Positions 37,543 through 46,325 of a DNA stretch of 52,118 bases are shown in pieces. Location: contig JAJRUM010000016.1 of assembly GCA_024277815.1 (NCBI GenBank), forward strand, positions 1 through 52,118, in the 5' to 3' direction. The position numbers and the translations under genes are program-made. Positions within the stretch are counted from its first letter, which is position 1. The number at the start of each line of letters is the position of its first letter. The notes under the pieces were generated by a model, which was given only the letters and a program-made list of their open reading frames with translations, had not been told where the DNA came from and searched no databases. The DNA is from Gammaproteobacteria bacterium (GTDB taxonomy: Bacteria; Pseudomonadota; Gammaproteobacteria; Xanthomonadales; SZUA-36).

Positions 37543-38544
37543 ATGACAGGCATTCCAGACAGCTTCAAAGCCTTTCGCATATACAACGATGCCGAAGGCT
37601 ACCGTGCTTACATTGAGGATATCAGCCTGGATGATGTCAGCATGGGTGATGTTACGATCCGCTGCGAATGGTCCGGCATTAACTACAAGGACGCACTGGC
37701 AGCCACTGGCAAAGGTCAGATTCTGAAGTCATACCCGCTGATCGGCGGCATTGATGTGGCCGGCGAGGTCATCACATCTGAATGTGAGCGTTTCTCACCG
37801 GGAGACAAGGTCCTGGTAACCGGTTGCAGCCAGTCGGAAACCCGGGATGGCGGTTACAGCCAGTATCTGCGTCTCGACAGCAGCAGTGTCATTCCCCTGC
37901 CCTCCGGCCTGACGACCCGCGAAGCCATGGGTATCGGCACGGCAGGTTTTACCGCCGCGATATCACTGTACCGCATGGAAGCCCTGGGCCAGACACCAGA
38001 GGCCGGCCCCATCGTGATCACTGGCGCCACTGGCGGAGTCGGCAGTTTTGCCATCGATATTCTGACCCGCGTGGGTTACGAGGTACATGCCATCACCGGT
38101 AAGGTGACACAGTTTGATTACCTCGAAGAACTGGGCGCACGACAATGCATTTCCCGTCACGACCTGCACTGGGGACAAAAGCCCATGGAATCGGTGCGCT
38201 GGGCCGGCTGTATCGACAACGTCGGTGGTGACATGCTGGCCGGGATCAGCCGCGTCATTGACCTGTGGGGCAATATCGCCGTCTGTGGCATGGCGGGCGG
38301 TATCGGCCTGCATGCCACCAATTTACCGATGATCCTGAGGGGGGTCAGTCTGATCGGGATCAGCTCTAACAATACACCTTATGACATAAGGAAAATCCTT
38401 TGGGACCGCATAGCAAATGAGTGGCGACCACGCCACCTGGAAGCGATTATCAGGACTGAAGTTGACCTCGATGAGTTGCCTGATGCATTTGATTCGCTGA
38501 TCGCCGGGGAGTCACTGGGTCGAATCGTGGTCAATCTTGCATAA
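37543..38544 (+). CDS. acuI: YhdH/AcuI-type zinc-free alcohol dehydrogenase (acrylyl-CoA reductase family)
   Basis: MDR-superfamily NADPH reductase; characterised members reduce acryloyl-CoA to propionyl-CoA. The 333 residues have the family signature CEWSGINYKDALAATGKGQI, YPLIGGIDVAGEV, the nucleotide motif ITGATGGVGSFAIDIL, and SLIGISSNNTPYDIRKILW near the end. No zinc cysteines are present. It lies 15 bases after lpd with GGAG before its ATG and is probably the last gene of the suc operon, an unusual location. Substrate is inferred from family only. Confidence 0.88.
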   Translation: MTGIPDSFKAFRIYNDAEGYRAYIEDISLDDVSMGDVTIRCEWSGINYKDALAATGKGQILKSYPLIGGIDVAGEVITSECERFSPGDKVLVTGCSQSETRDGGYSQYLRLDSSSVIPLPSGLTTREAMGIGTAGFTAAISLYRMEALGQTPEAGPIVITGATGGVGSFAIDILTRVGYEVHAITGKVTQFDYLEELGARQCISRHDLHWGQKPMESVRWAGCIDNVGGDMLAGISRVIDLWGNIAVCGMAGGIGLHATNLPMILRGVSLIGISSNNTPYDIRKILWDRIANEWRPRHLEAIIRTEVDLDELPDAFDSLIAGESLGRIVVNLA

Positions 38545-38632
38545 TATTAATTTCTGGTTTTCCGCATTTTCAGGCAAAATTGGTGCATAATTGGTCAACG
38601 GGGGACACTGTGGTACAAGCGGACGTATATTA

Positions 38633-38998
38633 ATGGCAAGAGTGTTAATAGTTGATGACTCGCCTACCCAGATTTTCACATTGAAAAAACTGGTCGAGGA
38701 ATGGGGTCATGAAACCCTGATTGCCGAAAATGGTAGTCAGGCGATCGAAATCGCCCGCCAGGAACAACCCGACGTTATTCTGATGGACATCATCATGCCC
38801 GGCATGAGCGGTTTCCAGGTTACCCGCAAATTGTCCCGCGACCAGGCCACACAGCGTATCCCGGTTATTTTTGTCAGCACCAAAGATGGTGAAGCCGACC
38901 GTATCTGGGGCATGCGTCAGGGTGCCATTGGCTTCGTTACTAAACCCGTTAATCCAGATGTACTATTAAGCGCTATAACAGACGCAGTCGTCGCCTGA
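38633..38998 (+). CDS. Single-domain response regulator, PilH-like
   Basis: Stand-alone CheY-type receiver of 121 residues without an output domain. The acidic pocket is D8/D9 (VLIVDDSPTQ), the phosphorylated aspartate is about D52 (VILMDIIMPGMSG), with the switch Ser/Thr in FVSTKDGEADR and the lysine in FVTKPVN. The sequence most resembles the twitching-motility regulators PilG/PilH, especially PilH. It is not next to a chemosensory cluster, so its kinase is unknown. The start is ATG 38633; upstream extension lacks homology. Confidence 0.85.
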   Translation: MARVLIVDDSPTQIFTLKKLVEEWGHETLIAENGSQAIEIARQEQPDVILMDIIMPGMSGFQVTRKLSRDQATQRIPVIFVSTKDGEADRIWGMRQGAIGFVTKPVNPDVLLSAITDAVVA

Positions 38999-39032
38999 AA
39001 ACCCACTTTATATTTTGATTTGAGGATTGAGC

Positions 39033-39512
39033 ATGAGTATCAATGTTGGAGATCGTATTCCTGATTGTGTATTAACCCGGATGTCGGAACAGGGTACGCA
39101 ACCCGTTTCAAGCAGTGACTATTTTGCCGGCCGCAAAGTTGTTTTGTTCTCAGTCCCGGGTGCATTTACGCCAACCTGCTCTGCTCATCACCTGCCCGGA
39201 TTTGTCGAACATGCCGCTGATTTTGCCGGCAAGGGCGTAGATGCCATTGCCTGCATGGCAGTAAATGATGTTTTTGTCATGCATGCCTGGGGAGAAAGCT
39301 CCAATGCCGGGGGTATCGATATGCTGGCTGACGGCAACGCCGAATTCGCTGACGCCCTGGGGCTGGAAATGGATGCCTCTGCCTTTGGCATGGGTAAACG
39401 ATCTCAGCGCTTTGCACTGGTCGCTGACGATGGTGTCGTCACCCATGTGCTGATTGAAGCACCCGGTGAATTCAGGGTCAGCTCTGCCGAATCGGTATTG
39501 AGCCAACTCTGA
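39033..39512 (+). CDS. Peroxiredoxin, Prx5 / glutaredoxin-dependent type
   Basis: Reduces peroxides through a cysteine thiol. The 159-residue protein has the Prx5 signature VPGAFTPTCSAHHLPGF with peroxidatic C49 and the conserved Thr and Pro, then VNDVFVMHAWGE and the C-terminal RFALVADDGVV. No fused glutaredoxin domain and only one further cysteine (C11) plus one in the middle (ACMAVND). ATG 39033 with AGGA 6 bases upstream is chosen over an in-frame TTG. It is convergent with the cNMP/rhodanese gene (23-base gap). Confidence 0.93.
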   Translation: MSINVGDRIPDCVLTRMSEQGTQPVSSSDYFAGRKVVLFSVPGAFTPTCSAHHLPGFVEHAADFAGKGVDAIACMAVNDVFVMHAWGESSNAGGIDMLADGNAEFADALGLEMDASAFGMGKRSQRFALVADDGVVTHVLIEAPGEFRVSSAESVLSQL

Positions 39513-39535
39513 GCCGTTGCAAATGTGCGGACAGT

Positions 39536-40564
39536 TCAGTCCGGATATTCAACCTCATAAGGCCAGTCACGGATACCACCGATCAGGCTGACCGCATGTA
39601 ACTTGTGCTGGCGCAGAATCATGGCCGCAACGTCACTGCGCTTGCCGGAATGGCAATAGACGACGTAATCTGAACCGTCTTGCAACTCACTGACCCGTTC
39701 ACGCAGTTCCAGCAGCGGAATCAGGGTGCAACCCGGGATGTACTCCAGTTCATACTCATCCTCGTAGCGCACATCCAGCAGTTGTGCACCCTCTTCCAGC
39801 ATGACATTGGCCACTTTGTGGGACACCCGCTCGATCATCGGCGCATTGATGAGTTCGTCAAAATCCCGCTTGTCCAGCACCAGCAGGCGCGACGCATCGA
39901 CCATTCTTATCCTGGCATTACGCTGCCCACCCACGACCAGCGCCTCCTCACCAAAATAATCCCCTGCTGTCAGCACCTTGGTCAGTTGCAATTCATCGTC
40001 ATACAAACCCGGCCGCCACAGTTCTGCCTGGCCTTGCTCGATAAAGTAAAAGCACTTCGCATCCTCGCCCATATCGAAAATCACTTCACCGGCTTCGGCT
40101 TTGAGTGGTTGCAGACGGCGAAAAACCTCGTGCGCATTTTCCAGCGGCAACTGGCCGAAGATCAGCGGATTGCGCAGGCCGCTTAACCATTGGCGGAAAG
40201 GATCATCAGCACCGGCACCGGTACGCAGGCTCTCCCAGCTCAGCAAAAAGTCAAGACGGGCCGGATTAATACGTGCCAGCACAGCAGGCTGGGTAGCTGA
40301 AAAGGTGACACGTCCACCGGCCAGGCAGAGCGGTCGGGTTTTAGTGCTGTGCGGACCCAGCAGCGTTTCCCCGTCACCGCCATCCTGTTCCACCTCACCG
40401 GAAAGTACGAAGACGCACTCTTCCTGCTCACTGCTGAAGCTGATGCTGTCACCAGGATCCAGCTCATAGGTGCGAATCAGGCGTAACAACTGTGCTTCGG
40501 GTATCCCCGCCAGCGGCGGATAGTGTTCCCGTAAAATACTGATATTCTCTTCCAACGCACCCAT
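39536..40564 (-). CDS. Cyclic-nucleotide-binding and rhodanese domain protein
   Basis: A 342-residue soluble protein. An N-terminal region (about 10-115) looks like a degenerate cyclic-nucleotide-binding fold (ILREHYPPLAGIPEAQLLRL). A second domain (about 130-250) is canonical (FYFIEQGQAELW, GDYFGEEALVVGGQRNARI). The C-terminal rhodanese domain (about 258-342) has LLDVRYEDEYELEYIPG and an active-site loop CHSGKRSD with cysteine present. This suggests ligand-controlled sulfurtransferase or sulfur-sensing activity; no characterised function is recognised. It is transcribed alone between a peroxiredoxin and dnaE2. Confidence 0.82.
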   Translation of the reverse strand: MGALEENISILREHYPPLAGIPEAQLLRLIRTYELDPGDSISFSSEQEECVFVLSGEVEQDGGDGETLLGPHSTKTRPLCLAGGRVTFSATQPAVLARINPARLDFLLSWESLRTGAGADDPFRQWLSGLRNPLIFGQLPLENAHEVFRRLQPLKAEAGEVIFDMGEDAKCFYFIEQGQAELWRPGLYDDELQLTKVLTAGDYFGEEALVVGGQRNARIRMVDASRLLVLDKRDFDELINAPMIERVSHKVANVMLEEGAQLLDVRYEDEYELEYIPGCTLIPLLELRERVSELQDGSDYVVYCHSGKRSDVAAMILRQHKLHAVSLIGGIRDWPYEVEYPD

Positions 40565-40698
40565 TGCAGGGCCCTCCTGGCAATTACTTTACTGTCAATT
40601 ACACTGCCTGAGCAGATACCTGTTCTGAAAGTACTGTATTACCTGCACAAAAGGCAAGAGCTAACCGTCCGGATATTAACAGCACAACAATTGCAGGC

Positions 40699-40732
40699 TT
40701 GTATTTGAATCGATTGCTGTATATATATACAG
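40699..40732 (+). promoter_or_regulatory. dnaE2 promoter with SOS box adjoining the start codon
   Basis: A perfect LexA palindrome CTGTATATATATACAG (40717-40732) ends one base before the dnaE2 ATG (40734). TTGTAT (40699-40704) and TATATA (40722-40727) are 17 bases apart and lie at the same offsets from the box as the lexA promoter hexamers. The predicted transcription start is at or within a few bases of the ATG, so the mRNA would have no leader. No Shine-Dalgarno is present. Confidence 0.8.
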
Positions 40733-40733
40733 T

Positions 40734-43700
40734 ATGAATATACACCCTACTGCCAGCACTTATGCAGAACTGGTCTGTACCAGTAACTTCACCTTCCTGA
40801 GCGGTGCCTCACACCCGCAGGAACTGGTTGTACGCGCTGCAGAACTGGGCTATTCCGCCATTGCACTGACCGATGAGTGTTCGCTGGCCGGTATTGTGCG
40901 TGCCTTTGAGGAGAGTCGCCGTTGCCGGCATCGCGGGCAGGCGGTAGAACTGATCGCCGGCAGCCTGTTCAGGCTGGAAAACAACTCCCGGCTGGTACTG
41001 CTGGCTGCTGATAAAACTGCTTATGCGCAACTGTGTACGCTGATTACCCGTGGGCGGCACAATGCCCCCAAGGGCAAATACCAGTTGGCAGACAGTGATT
41101 TTGAACAGCACCTCGATCACTGCCTGGCTTTGTGGTTGCCAGCTGACGAAACCGATGTATTGACTGCCCACTGGCTGGCGTCACATTTCCCACAACGCAG
41201 CTGGCTGGCAGCGAGCCTCAGCCTGGGAGCCGATGATAACAAGCGGCTGGCCACGCTGCTCAATACTGCAAAAGCCAGCGGCCTGCCGGTAACTGCCTGT
41301 GGGGATGTGCAAATGCATAGCCGTCCGCGCCGCATGCTACACGACGTACTGGCCGCCATCCGCCACGGCTGCACCCTGGCGGAACTGGGCTACCGTGCCC
41401 TGCCCAGCGGCGAACGACACCTGCGCAGCACCCGGCAACTGGCGATGTTGTTCCGGCAACAACTGCTGGATGAATCCGTACATATCGCCCAACGCTGCAG
41501 TTTCAGGCTGGACCAGTTGCATTATCAGTACCCACATGAAGTTGTACCACAGGGTGTCAGCAGCGCTGTACATTTAAGGCACCTGACCGAAGCGGGAATT
41601 CAGCAGCGCTGGCCAGCCGGCATCAGCAAAAAGTTGCGCTGCCAGATCGAGCGTGAACTGGTATTGATTTCAGACCTTCATTACGAATCCTACTTCCTGA
41701 CCGTACACGACATCGTCCGGTTTGCACGCAACCACAGCATCCTTTGCCAGGGACGCGGTTCGGCTGCCAATTCTGCAGTCTGCTACTGCCTGGGCATTAC
41801 CGAAGTCGATCCGGCGCGACAGAACATGTTGTTTGAGCGTTTCATCTCCCGTGAACGCAATGAACCACCGGATATTGATGTTGATTTTGAACATCAGCGC
41901 CGTGAAGAAGTCATCCAGTACATTTACCGAAAGTATGGCCGTGAACGGGCTGCGTTGGCAGCCACCGTCATCTGTTACCGGCTACGCAGCGCCGTCCGCG
42001 ATGTCGGTAAGGCACTGGGCATCAGCCAGGGCGAAATCGACCTGCTGGCACATAACCTGTCGTGGTGGGATGAACCGGAGCAGTTGGCTCGCCGACTGGC
42101 CGAACAAAATGGAGGTGAGACCGGGAACCGCTCGGGAGACGGGCCTGAATCCATTGCCGTAACAGACCTCAAAGTCCGGCACTGGCTGCACCTGGTACGG
42201 GAGCTGGTTGGTTTCCCCCGCCACCTGTCCCAGCATGTCGGTGGCTTTGTGATTTCAGAAAACACCCTGGCTTCGCTGGTACCGGTAGAAAACGCTGCCA
42301 TGGCAGGGCGCACCATCATCCAGTGGGACAAGGATGATCTCGAGGCTCTGGGCTTGCTGAAAGTGGACTGCCTGGCACTGGGTATGTTGAGTGCCATTCG
42401 CCGCTGCCTGGACCTGGTCAATGATTTTCACGGCACGAATATGGGCTTGGCCGGGGTGCCGGCAGAAGACCCTGAAACCTACCGCATGATCCAGAAGGCC
42501 GACACCATCGGCGTGTTCCAGATCGAATCCCGTGCACAGATGGCCATGCTGCCACGACTCAGGCCCGCCTGTTTTTATGATCTGGTTATCGAAGTGGCCA
42601 TTGTCCGGCCCGGCCCGATACAGGGCAACATGGTGCACCCCTACCTGCAGCGCCGTCGCGGACTGGAAGCGGTAAATTACCCGTCAGAAGGCCTGCGAAA
42701 AGTCCTGCAACGCACCCTCGGTGTACCCATCTTCCAGGAGCAGGTGATGCAAATAGCCATGGTGGCTGCCGGCTTTAGTGGTTCAGAGGCCGATGCATTG
42801 CGCCGTTCCATGGCTGCCTGGGCCCGGCGTGGTGGCCTGGAACATGTGCACCAGCGCCTGGTCAACGGCATGCTGGAGCGTGGCTACAAGCTGGACTTCG
42901 CCGAACAGATATTCGCCCAGATCAAGGGCTTTGGTGAATACGGCTTCCCCGAATCACATGCCGCCAGCTTTGCCCTGCTGGTCTATGTATCCGCCTGGCT
43001 GAAATGCCATCATCCAGCCGCTTTTGCCTGCGCACTGCTGAACGCCCAGCCCATGGGCTTTTACCAACCCTCACAGTTACTGCAGGATGCCCGCCGCCAC
43101 GGCGTCACCGTATTACCGGCAGACATCCGTTACAGCGACTGGGACTGTGCGCTGAAACGCAGCAACAAAGCAGTCCCACAGTTACGCCTGGGCCTGCGCC
43201 TGGTCAAGGGACTGGGGCAGCAGGCAGCCGGGCGTATCACCGCTGCCCGTGACAGCAAACCCTTCACTGACCTGCAGGATATTTACAACCGTGCGCAACT
43301 GAACCGGCGTGAACTCGCAGCACTGGCAGAGGCCGCGGCATTGCGGGGAGTCGCGGGCCACCGCCACCGGGCGCGCTGGCAGGCAGCAGCAATTGAAAAA
43401 CAACCGGCAGATTTACTCCAGGGACTGGTACGCAAAGATGACACAACGGCTATTCGCCCCGCCTCAGAGGCCGATAACCTGCTGGCAACGGCTATTCGCC
43501 CCGCCTCAGAGGCCGATAACCTGCTGGCAGCCTACGCGGCCACCGGACTGACGCTGGGTCGTCACCCCATCGCATTGATACGCACTGCCCTGCGGCAACG
43601 GCGGGCCATCAGCGCACAACAATTATTACAACTAAAGCACGGCACCCGGGCAAGGGCCTGTGGACTGGTTACCATGCGGCAACGACCGATGACCGCCAAC

Positions 43701-43925
43701 GGCACCATTTTCCTGACGCTTGAGGACGAAACCGGGTATGCCAATGTGGTGGTCTGGCAACGCCTGTGGGAACGCCAGCGCAGCATCATTCTCAACGCCT
43801 CGCTGATCGCCGTGGACGGTGTACTGGAAAGTGATGGTGAGGTCTACCACCTGATTGCCCGCCAAGTGCACAATTTTGACCACCTGCTACAAGGCCTGCA
43901 GACCCGCTCGCGGGATTTTTGCTAG
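40734..43925 (+). CDS. dnaE2: Error-prone DNA polymerase DnaE2 (ImuC)
   Basis: Damage-inducible C-family polymerase for translesion synthesis with ImuA and ImuB. The 1063-residue protein has the PHP domain start YAELVCTSNFTFLSGASHP and ITDECSLAGIV-like LTDECSLAGIVRA, the catalytic palm aspartates in PPDIDVDFEHQRREEV, LGLLKVDCLALGML, the finger/HhH region and a C-terminal OB-fold (GTIFLTLEDETGYANVVVW). There is no initiation codon other than ATG 40734 before the conserved part. A perfect 42-bp tandem duplication adds 14 residues in the linker near 904-931. It is separate from lexA-imuA, unlike the common imuA-imuB-dnaE2 cassette. Confidence 0.95.
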   Translation: MNIHPTASTYAELVCTSNFTFLSGASHPQELVVRAAELGYSAIALTDECSLAGIVRAFEESRRCRHRGQAVELIAGSLFRLENNSRLVLLAADKTAYAQLCTLITRGRHNAPKGKYQLADSDFEQHLDHCLALWLPADETDVLTAHWLASHFPQRSWLAASLSLGADDNKRLATLLNTAKASGLPVTACGDVQMHSRPRRMLHDVLAAIRHGCTLAELGYRALPSGERHLRSTRQLAMLFRQQLLDESVHIAQRCSFRLDQLHYQYPHEVVPQGVSSAVHLRHLTEAGIQQRWPAGISKKLRCQIERELVLISDLHYESYFLTVHDIVRFARNHSILCQGRGSAANSAVCYCLGITEVDPARQNMLFERFISRERNEPPDIDVDFEHQRREEVIQYIYRKYGRERAALAATVICYRLRSAVRDVGKALGISQGEIDLLAHNLSWWDEPEQLARRLAEQNGGETGNRSGDGPESIAVTDLKVRHWLHLVRELVGFPRHLSQHVGGFVISENTLASLVPVENAAMAGRTIIQWDKDDLEALGLLKVDCLALGMLSAIRRCLDLVNDFHGTNMGLAGVPAEDPETYRMIQKADTIGVFQIESRAQMAMLPRLRPACFYDLVIEVAIVRPGPIQGNMVHPYLQRRRGLEAVNYPSEGLRKVLQRTLGVPIFQEQVMQIAMVAAGFSGSEADALRRSMAAWARRGGLEHVHQRLVNGMLERGYKLDFAEQIFAQIKGFGEYGFPESHAASFALLVYVSAWLKCHHPAAFACALLNAQPMGFYQPSQLLQDARRHGVTVLPADIRYSDWDCALKRSNKAVPQLRLGLRLVKGLGQQAAGRITAARDSKPFTDLQDIYNRAQLNRRELAALAEAAALRGVAGHRHRARWQAAAIEKQPADLLQGLVRKDDTTAIRPASEADNLLATAIRPASEADNLLAAYAATGLTLGRHPIALIRTALRQRRAISAQQLLQLKHGTRARACGLVTMRQRPMTANGTIFLTLEDETGYANVVVWQRLWERQRSIILNASLIAVDGVLESDGEVYHLIARQVHNFDHLLQGLQTRSRDFC
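43445..43528 (+). repeat. Perfect 42-bp tandem duplication inside dnaE2
   Basis: 43445-43486 and 43487-43528 are identical over 42 bases, giving a doubled 14-residue unit (TAIRPASEADNLLA) in frame. It lies between the HhH region and the OB-fold, just before the conserved YAATGLTLGRHP, in a part of variable length in the family. The lack of any difference indicates a recent event. Confidence 0.95.
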
Positions 43926-45442
43926 CCTATACCACTGCTGTTACGTGCCTCGTTGCGCCGCGCCTGTTGCTGCAGGATAAGACTGTAAGCGATGTAATAC
44001 TTGAGGATATTGGCAACGTACTCAACCGTCTCCCGGCCGATTTCTCTGGCTGCAAAAACCTCGACGTTATCAAACCATACGTTCGGGTCGTAACCTGCTG
44101 CTGCCGCCTTGCTGCGCAACCTTCTAACACGGGCAGGGCCGGCATTGTATGCCGCCAAGGCAAACAATGTGCGGTTAAACTGATCAACCTCCGGGTCGGA
44201 AAAGTATCGCTCACGGATAAATTTAAGATACTTGATGCCGGCATGAATATTGGCCTCCGCTGTCGTGATATCAGGAATACCAACATTTGCATCGCTGGCC
44301 GTGCTGGGCAACAACTGCATGATGCCAATGGCACCGGCGGAGCTTCTGGCGTTCTGATCAAGCCGGGATTCCTGGTAGCCCTGTGCCGCCACCATCAGGT
44401 AGTCCAGGCCATATTGCTTACCATAGGTCTCAAAAATACCAATCAGTTTTTCAAAACGCTGAAAATCACCGACTGCCAGCGCGTTCTTTGCCCAATTGAA
44501 GTCACGGATATTGCGATTGAACAGAACATTGCCCATCAGGGTACCCTGGCGGTGCGTTTTGAGAAATTCGTTCAGCGCCGCTTTAAGCTTTGGATTACCT
44601 TTCCTGACGGCAAAACCGATACGCCCACCTTGCCGGAAGACGATATCGTCCCGCACCACGATATGGGTAAAAACTTCGGCCCATTTGTTGGCCTTGTAGT
44701 CATCGACAACTGCCCATTTGAGTAATCCGGCATTGACCATCTCCAGCAGATCCTCGTCCTCCAGCGATTCGCTGGCATCCTCCACCCTGATCACCGGCCT
44801 GCCCTGTTGCCTGAACTGATTGTTCAGTACATCAATGCTTGAACGATAACTGCTTGAAGCACGTACATACAAGGCATGGCCAGCCAGGTCGTCTGTCTGG
44901 CTGACAAGTGGCGCAGTCGGTCCTGTCACCAGTATCTCTGCGATCCCCCGGCTTACCGGTTCAGAAAAATCAACCCATTGATCCCGTTCAGGCGTAATCG
45001 TCAAGCCCGCCGCGATAACATCCCCGCGACCTTCCAGCAGAGCAGGAATCAGTTGATCGCGTGACACTGGAATAAAGACCACGTGTAGTTTCAGATGATT
45101 CTTGCCCATCTGCTGATTGATGAACTTCTCAAACATCTTGAACAGGTCATACGTCATACCCTTTTCCTGTGGCCCGTCAAGGTAGTAACGCCCTGCACCA
45201 TAGACGGTCAGCACACGGATAACACGAGCCTTCTCCATACTGTCGAGATCCCCCGACCGCTGCTGTGCGGTGATCTCAAAACCAAGCTTATCCAGCCGGT
45301 CATTACTCTGACCGGCTTCCGTTGGCGCCGTATCTGTTACGTTTTCCAGCCTGCTGTCAGCAATGGGTTCTGATGAGTCTTGTTCATCGCATGAGCTGAT
45401 CATGAAACAACACAAGCAGGTAATGAGGATTCTGTTTACCAA
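43922..45442 (-). CDS. MltF-like membrane-bound lytic murein transglycosylase
   Basis: Peptidoglycan lytic transglycosylase with an N-terminal solute-binding-like domain. The 506-residue protein begins with a lipoprotein signal (ILITCLCCFMISSCDEQ), then a SBP_bac_3 domain (about 70-310, MTYDLFKMFEKFINQ, FSEPVSRGIAEILV) and a C-terminal SLT domain with the catalytic glutamate in GYQESRLDQNARSSAGAIG and MQLLPSTASD, ALAAYNAGPARV. The start is TTG at 45442, chosen because AGGAG lies 8 bases before it and the signal peptide follows directly; no ATG fits. It is convergent with dnaE2 (4-base overlap). Similar to MltF, but true orthology is unproven. Confidence 0.88.
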   Translation of the reverse strand: MVNRILITCLCCFMISSCDEQDSSEPIADSRLENVTDTAPTEAGQSNDRLDKLGFEITAQQRSGDLDSMEKARVIRVLTVYGAGRYYLDGPQEKGMTYDLFKMFEKFINQQMGKNHLKLHVVFIPVSRDQLIPALLEGRGDVIAAGLTITPERDQWVDFSEPVSRGIAEILVTGPTAPLVSQTDDLAGHALYVRASSSYRSSIDVLNNQFRQQGRPVIRVEDASESLEDEDLLEMVNAGLLKWAVVDDYKANKWAEVFTHIVVRDDIVFRQGGRIGFAVRKGNPKLKAALNEFLKTHRQGTLMGNVLFNRNIRDFNWAKNALAVGDFQRFEKLIGIFETYGKQYGLDYLMVAAQGYQESRLDQNARSSAGAIGIMQLLPSTASDANVGIPDITTAEANIHAGIKYLKFIRERYFSDPEVDQFNRTLFALAAYNAGPARVRRLRSKAAAAGYDPNVWFDNVEVFAAREIGRETVEYVANILKYYIAYSLILQQQARRNEARNSSGIG

Positions 45443-45583
45443 AATCTGCGCTCCTGGATACCGGCGAAAGATAGGAAACAGCACTATTACAAAGTCCAAT
45501 TCAAAAGTCGAGTTCGGGTACAGCGGCTAATGGCTGGACTGCAGGGCTAAGCCACGCTGCAGCCTACAAAATCGCACAGAGCA

Positions 45584-45612
45584 TTGGTTTGCTTGCGCTG
45601 TACGGTTATAAT
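45584..45612 (+). promoter_or_regulatory. Probable cytochrome c4 promoter
   Basis: TTGGTT (45584-45589) and a perfect TATAAT (45607-45612) with a 17-base spacer, about 38 bases before the start codon of the cytochrome gene. Divergent mltF-like gene begins about 140 bases upstream. Confidence 0.5.
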
Positions 45613-45649
45613 CGCCCGTTCCTAATAATCGGCGGATGTGAGCACGCGT

Positions 45650-46249
45650 ATGCATATTAAAAAAACTCTAATGATATTATTGCTCTGTATGGCATCCACC
45701 AGCGCGTTGGCTGCCGGCGACTACCAGGCGGGCAAAATCAAGGCCTATACCTGCAGCGGTTGTCACGGAATCATCGGCTACAACAATGTCTACCCGACCT
45801 ACCATGTACCCCGCATCGGCGGCCAGAACCAGGAATACCTGGCGATTGCACTGAAAGCCTTCAGGTCAGGTGAGCGCACCCACAGCAATATGAACCTGCA
45901 GGCCGAAGCCCTTTCGGACCAGGATATTGATGACATCACGGTCTACCTTGCCGGACAAACCAGTGATGCGGTTAACAGGTCTGCCGCCAACGCAGCAGCC
46001 GGCCAAAGCAAATCTGTTACCTGCCATGCCTGCCACGGCCCGACCGGCAAGAGCGTGATGCCGATCTATCCCAATCTGGGTGGCCAGCAGCAGAACTACC
46101 TCAGCAAGGCACTGCACGATTTTCGTGACGGCAGCCGGCAGAACCCGATCATGAGTGGCTTTGCCGCCGCCCTCAGCGATGCCGATATTGAAGATATCAC
46201 TGCCTGGTATGCCAGCCAGCAGGGGCTGACCGAGATCAAAGACAAGTAA
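45650..46249 (+). CDS. Cytochrome c4-like dihaem c-type cytochrome
   Basis: Periplasmic electron carrier, probably donating to a terminal oxidase. The 199-residue protein has a Sec signal peptide (TLMILLLCMASTSALAAG, cleavage after about 21) and two haem sites, CSGCH (C34, C37, H38) and CHACH (C124, C127, H128). Each half has a methionine ligand candidate in the repeated pattern HSNMNLQAEALSDQDIDDI and NPIMSGFAAALSDADIEDI. The duplicated fold is diagnostic for c4. ATG 45650 is preferred to GTG 45638. A strong terminator follows. Confidence 0.9.
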   Translation: MHIKKTLMILLLCMASTSALAAGDYQAGKIKAYTCSGCHGIIGYNNVYPTYHVPRIGGQNQEYLAIALKAFRSGERTHSNMNLQAEALSDQDIDDITVYLAGQTSDAVNRSAANAAAGQSKSVTCHACHGPTGKSVMPIYPNLGGQQQNYLSKALHDFRDGSRQNPIMSGFAAALSDADIEDITAWYASQQGLTEIKDK

Positions 46250-46270
46250 GCAAAAAACTTTGCTAAATAG

Positions 46271-46302
46271 AAAAAGGCCTGCTGGAAACAGCAGGCCTTT
46301 TT
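46271..46302. terminator. Bidirectional rho-independent terminator
   Basis: Perfect 14-bp stem (AAAAAGGCCTGCTG with its complement) and a GAAA loop, flanked by A5 and T5. It lies between the convergent stops of the cytochrome c4 gene (46249) and nfuA (46326) and can serve both. Confidence 0.93.
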
Positions 46303-46325
46303 ACGTCGGAGCGGGTTATTTAACG

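Noticed and set aside
43919-44725. 268-codon frame antisense to the lytic transglycosylase
   Set aside because: Lies wholly opposite the SLT and binding domains, which have intact motifs.
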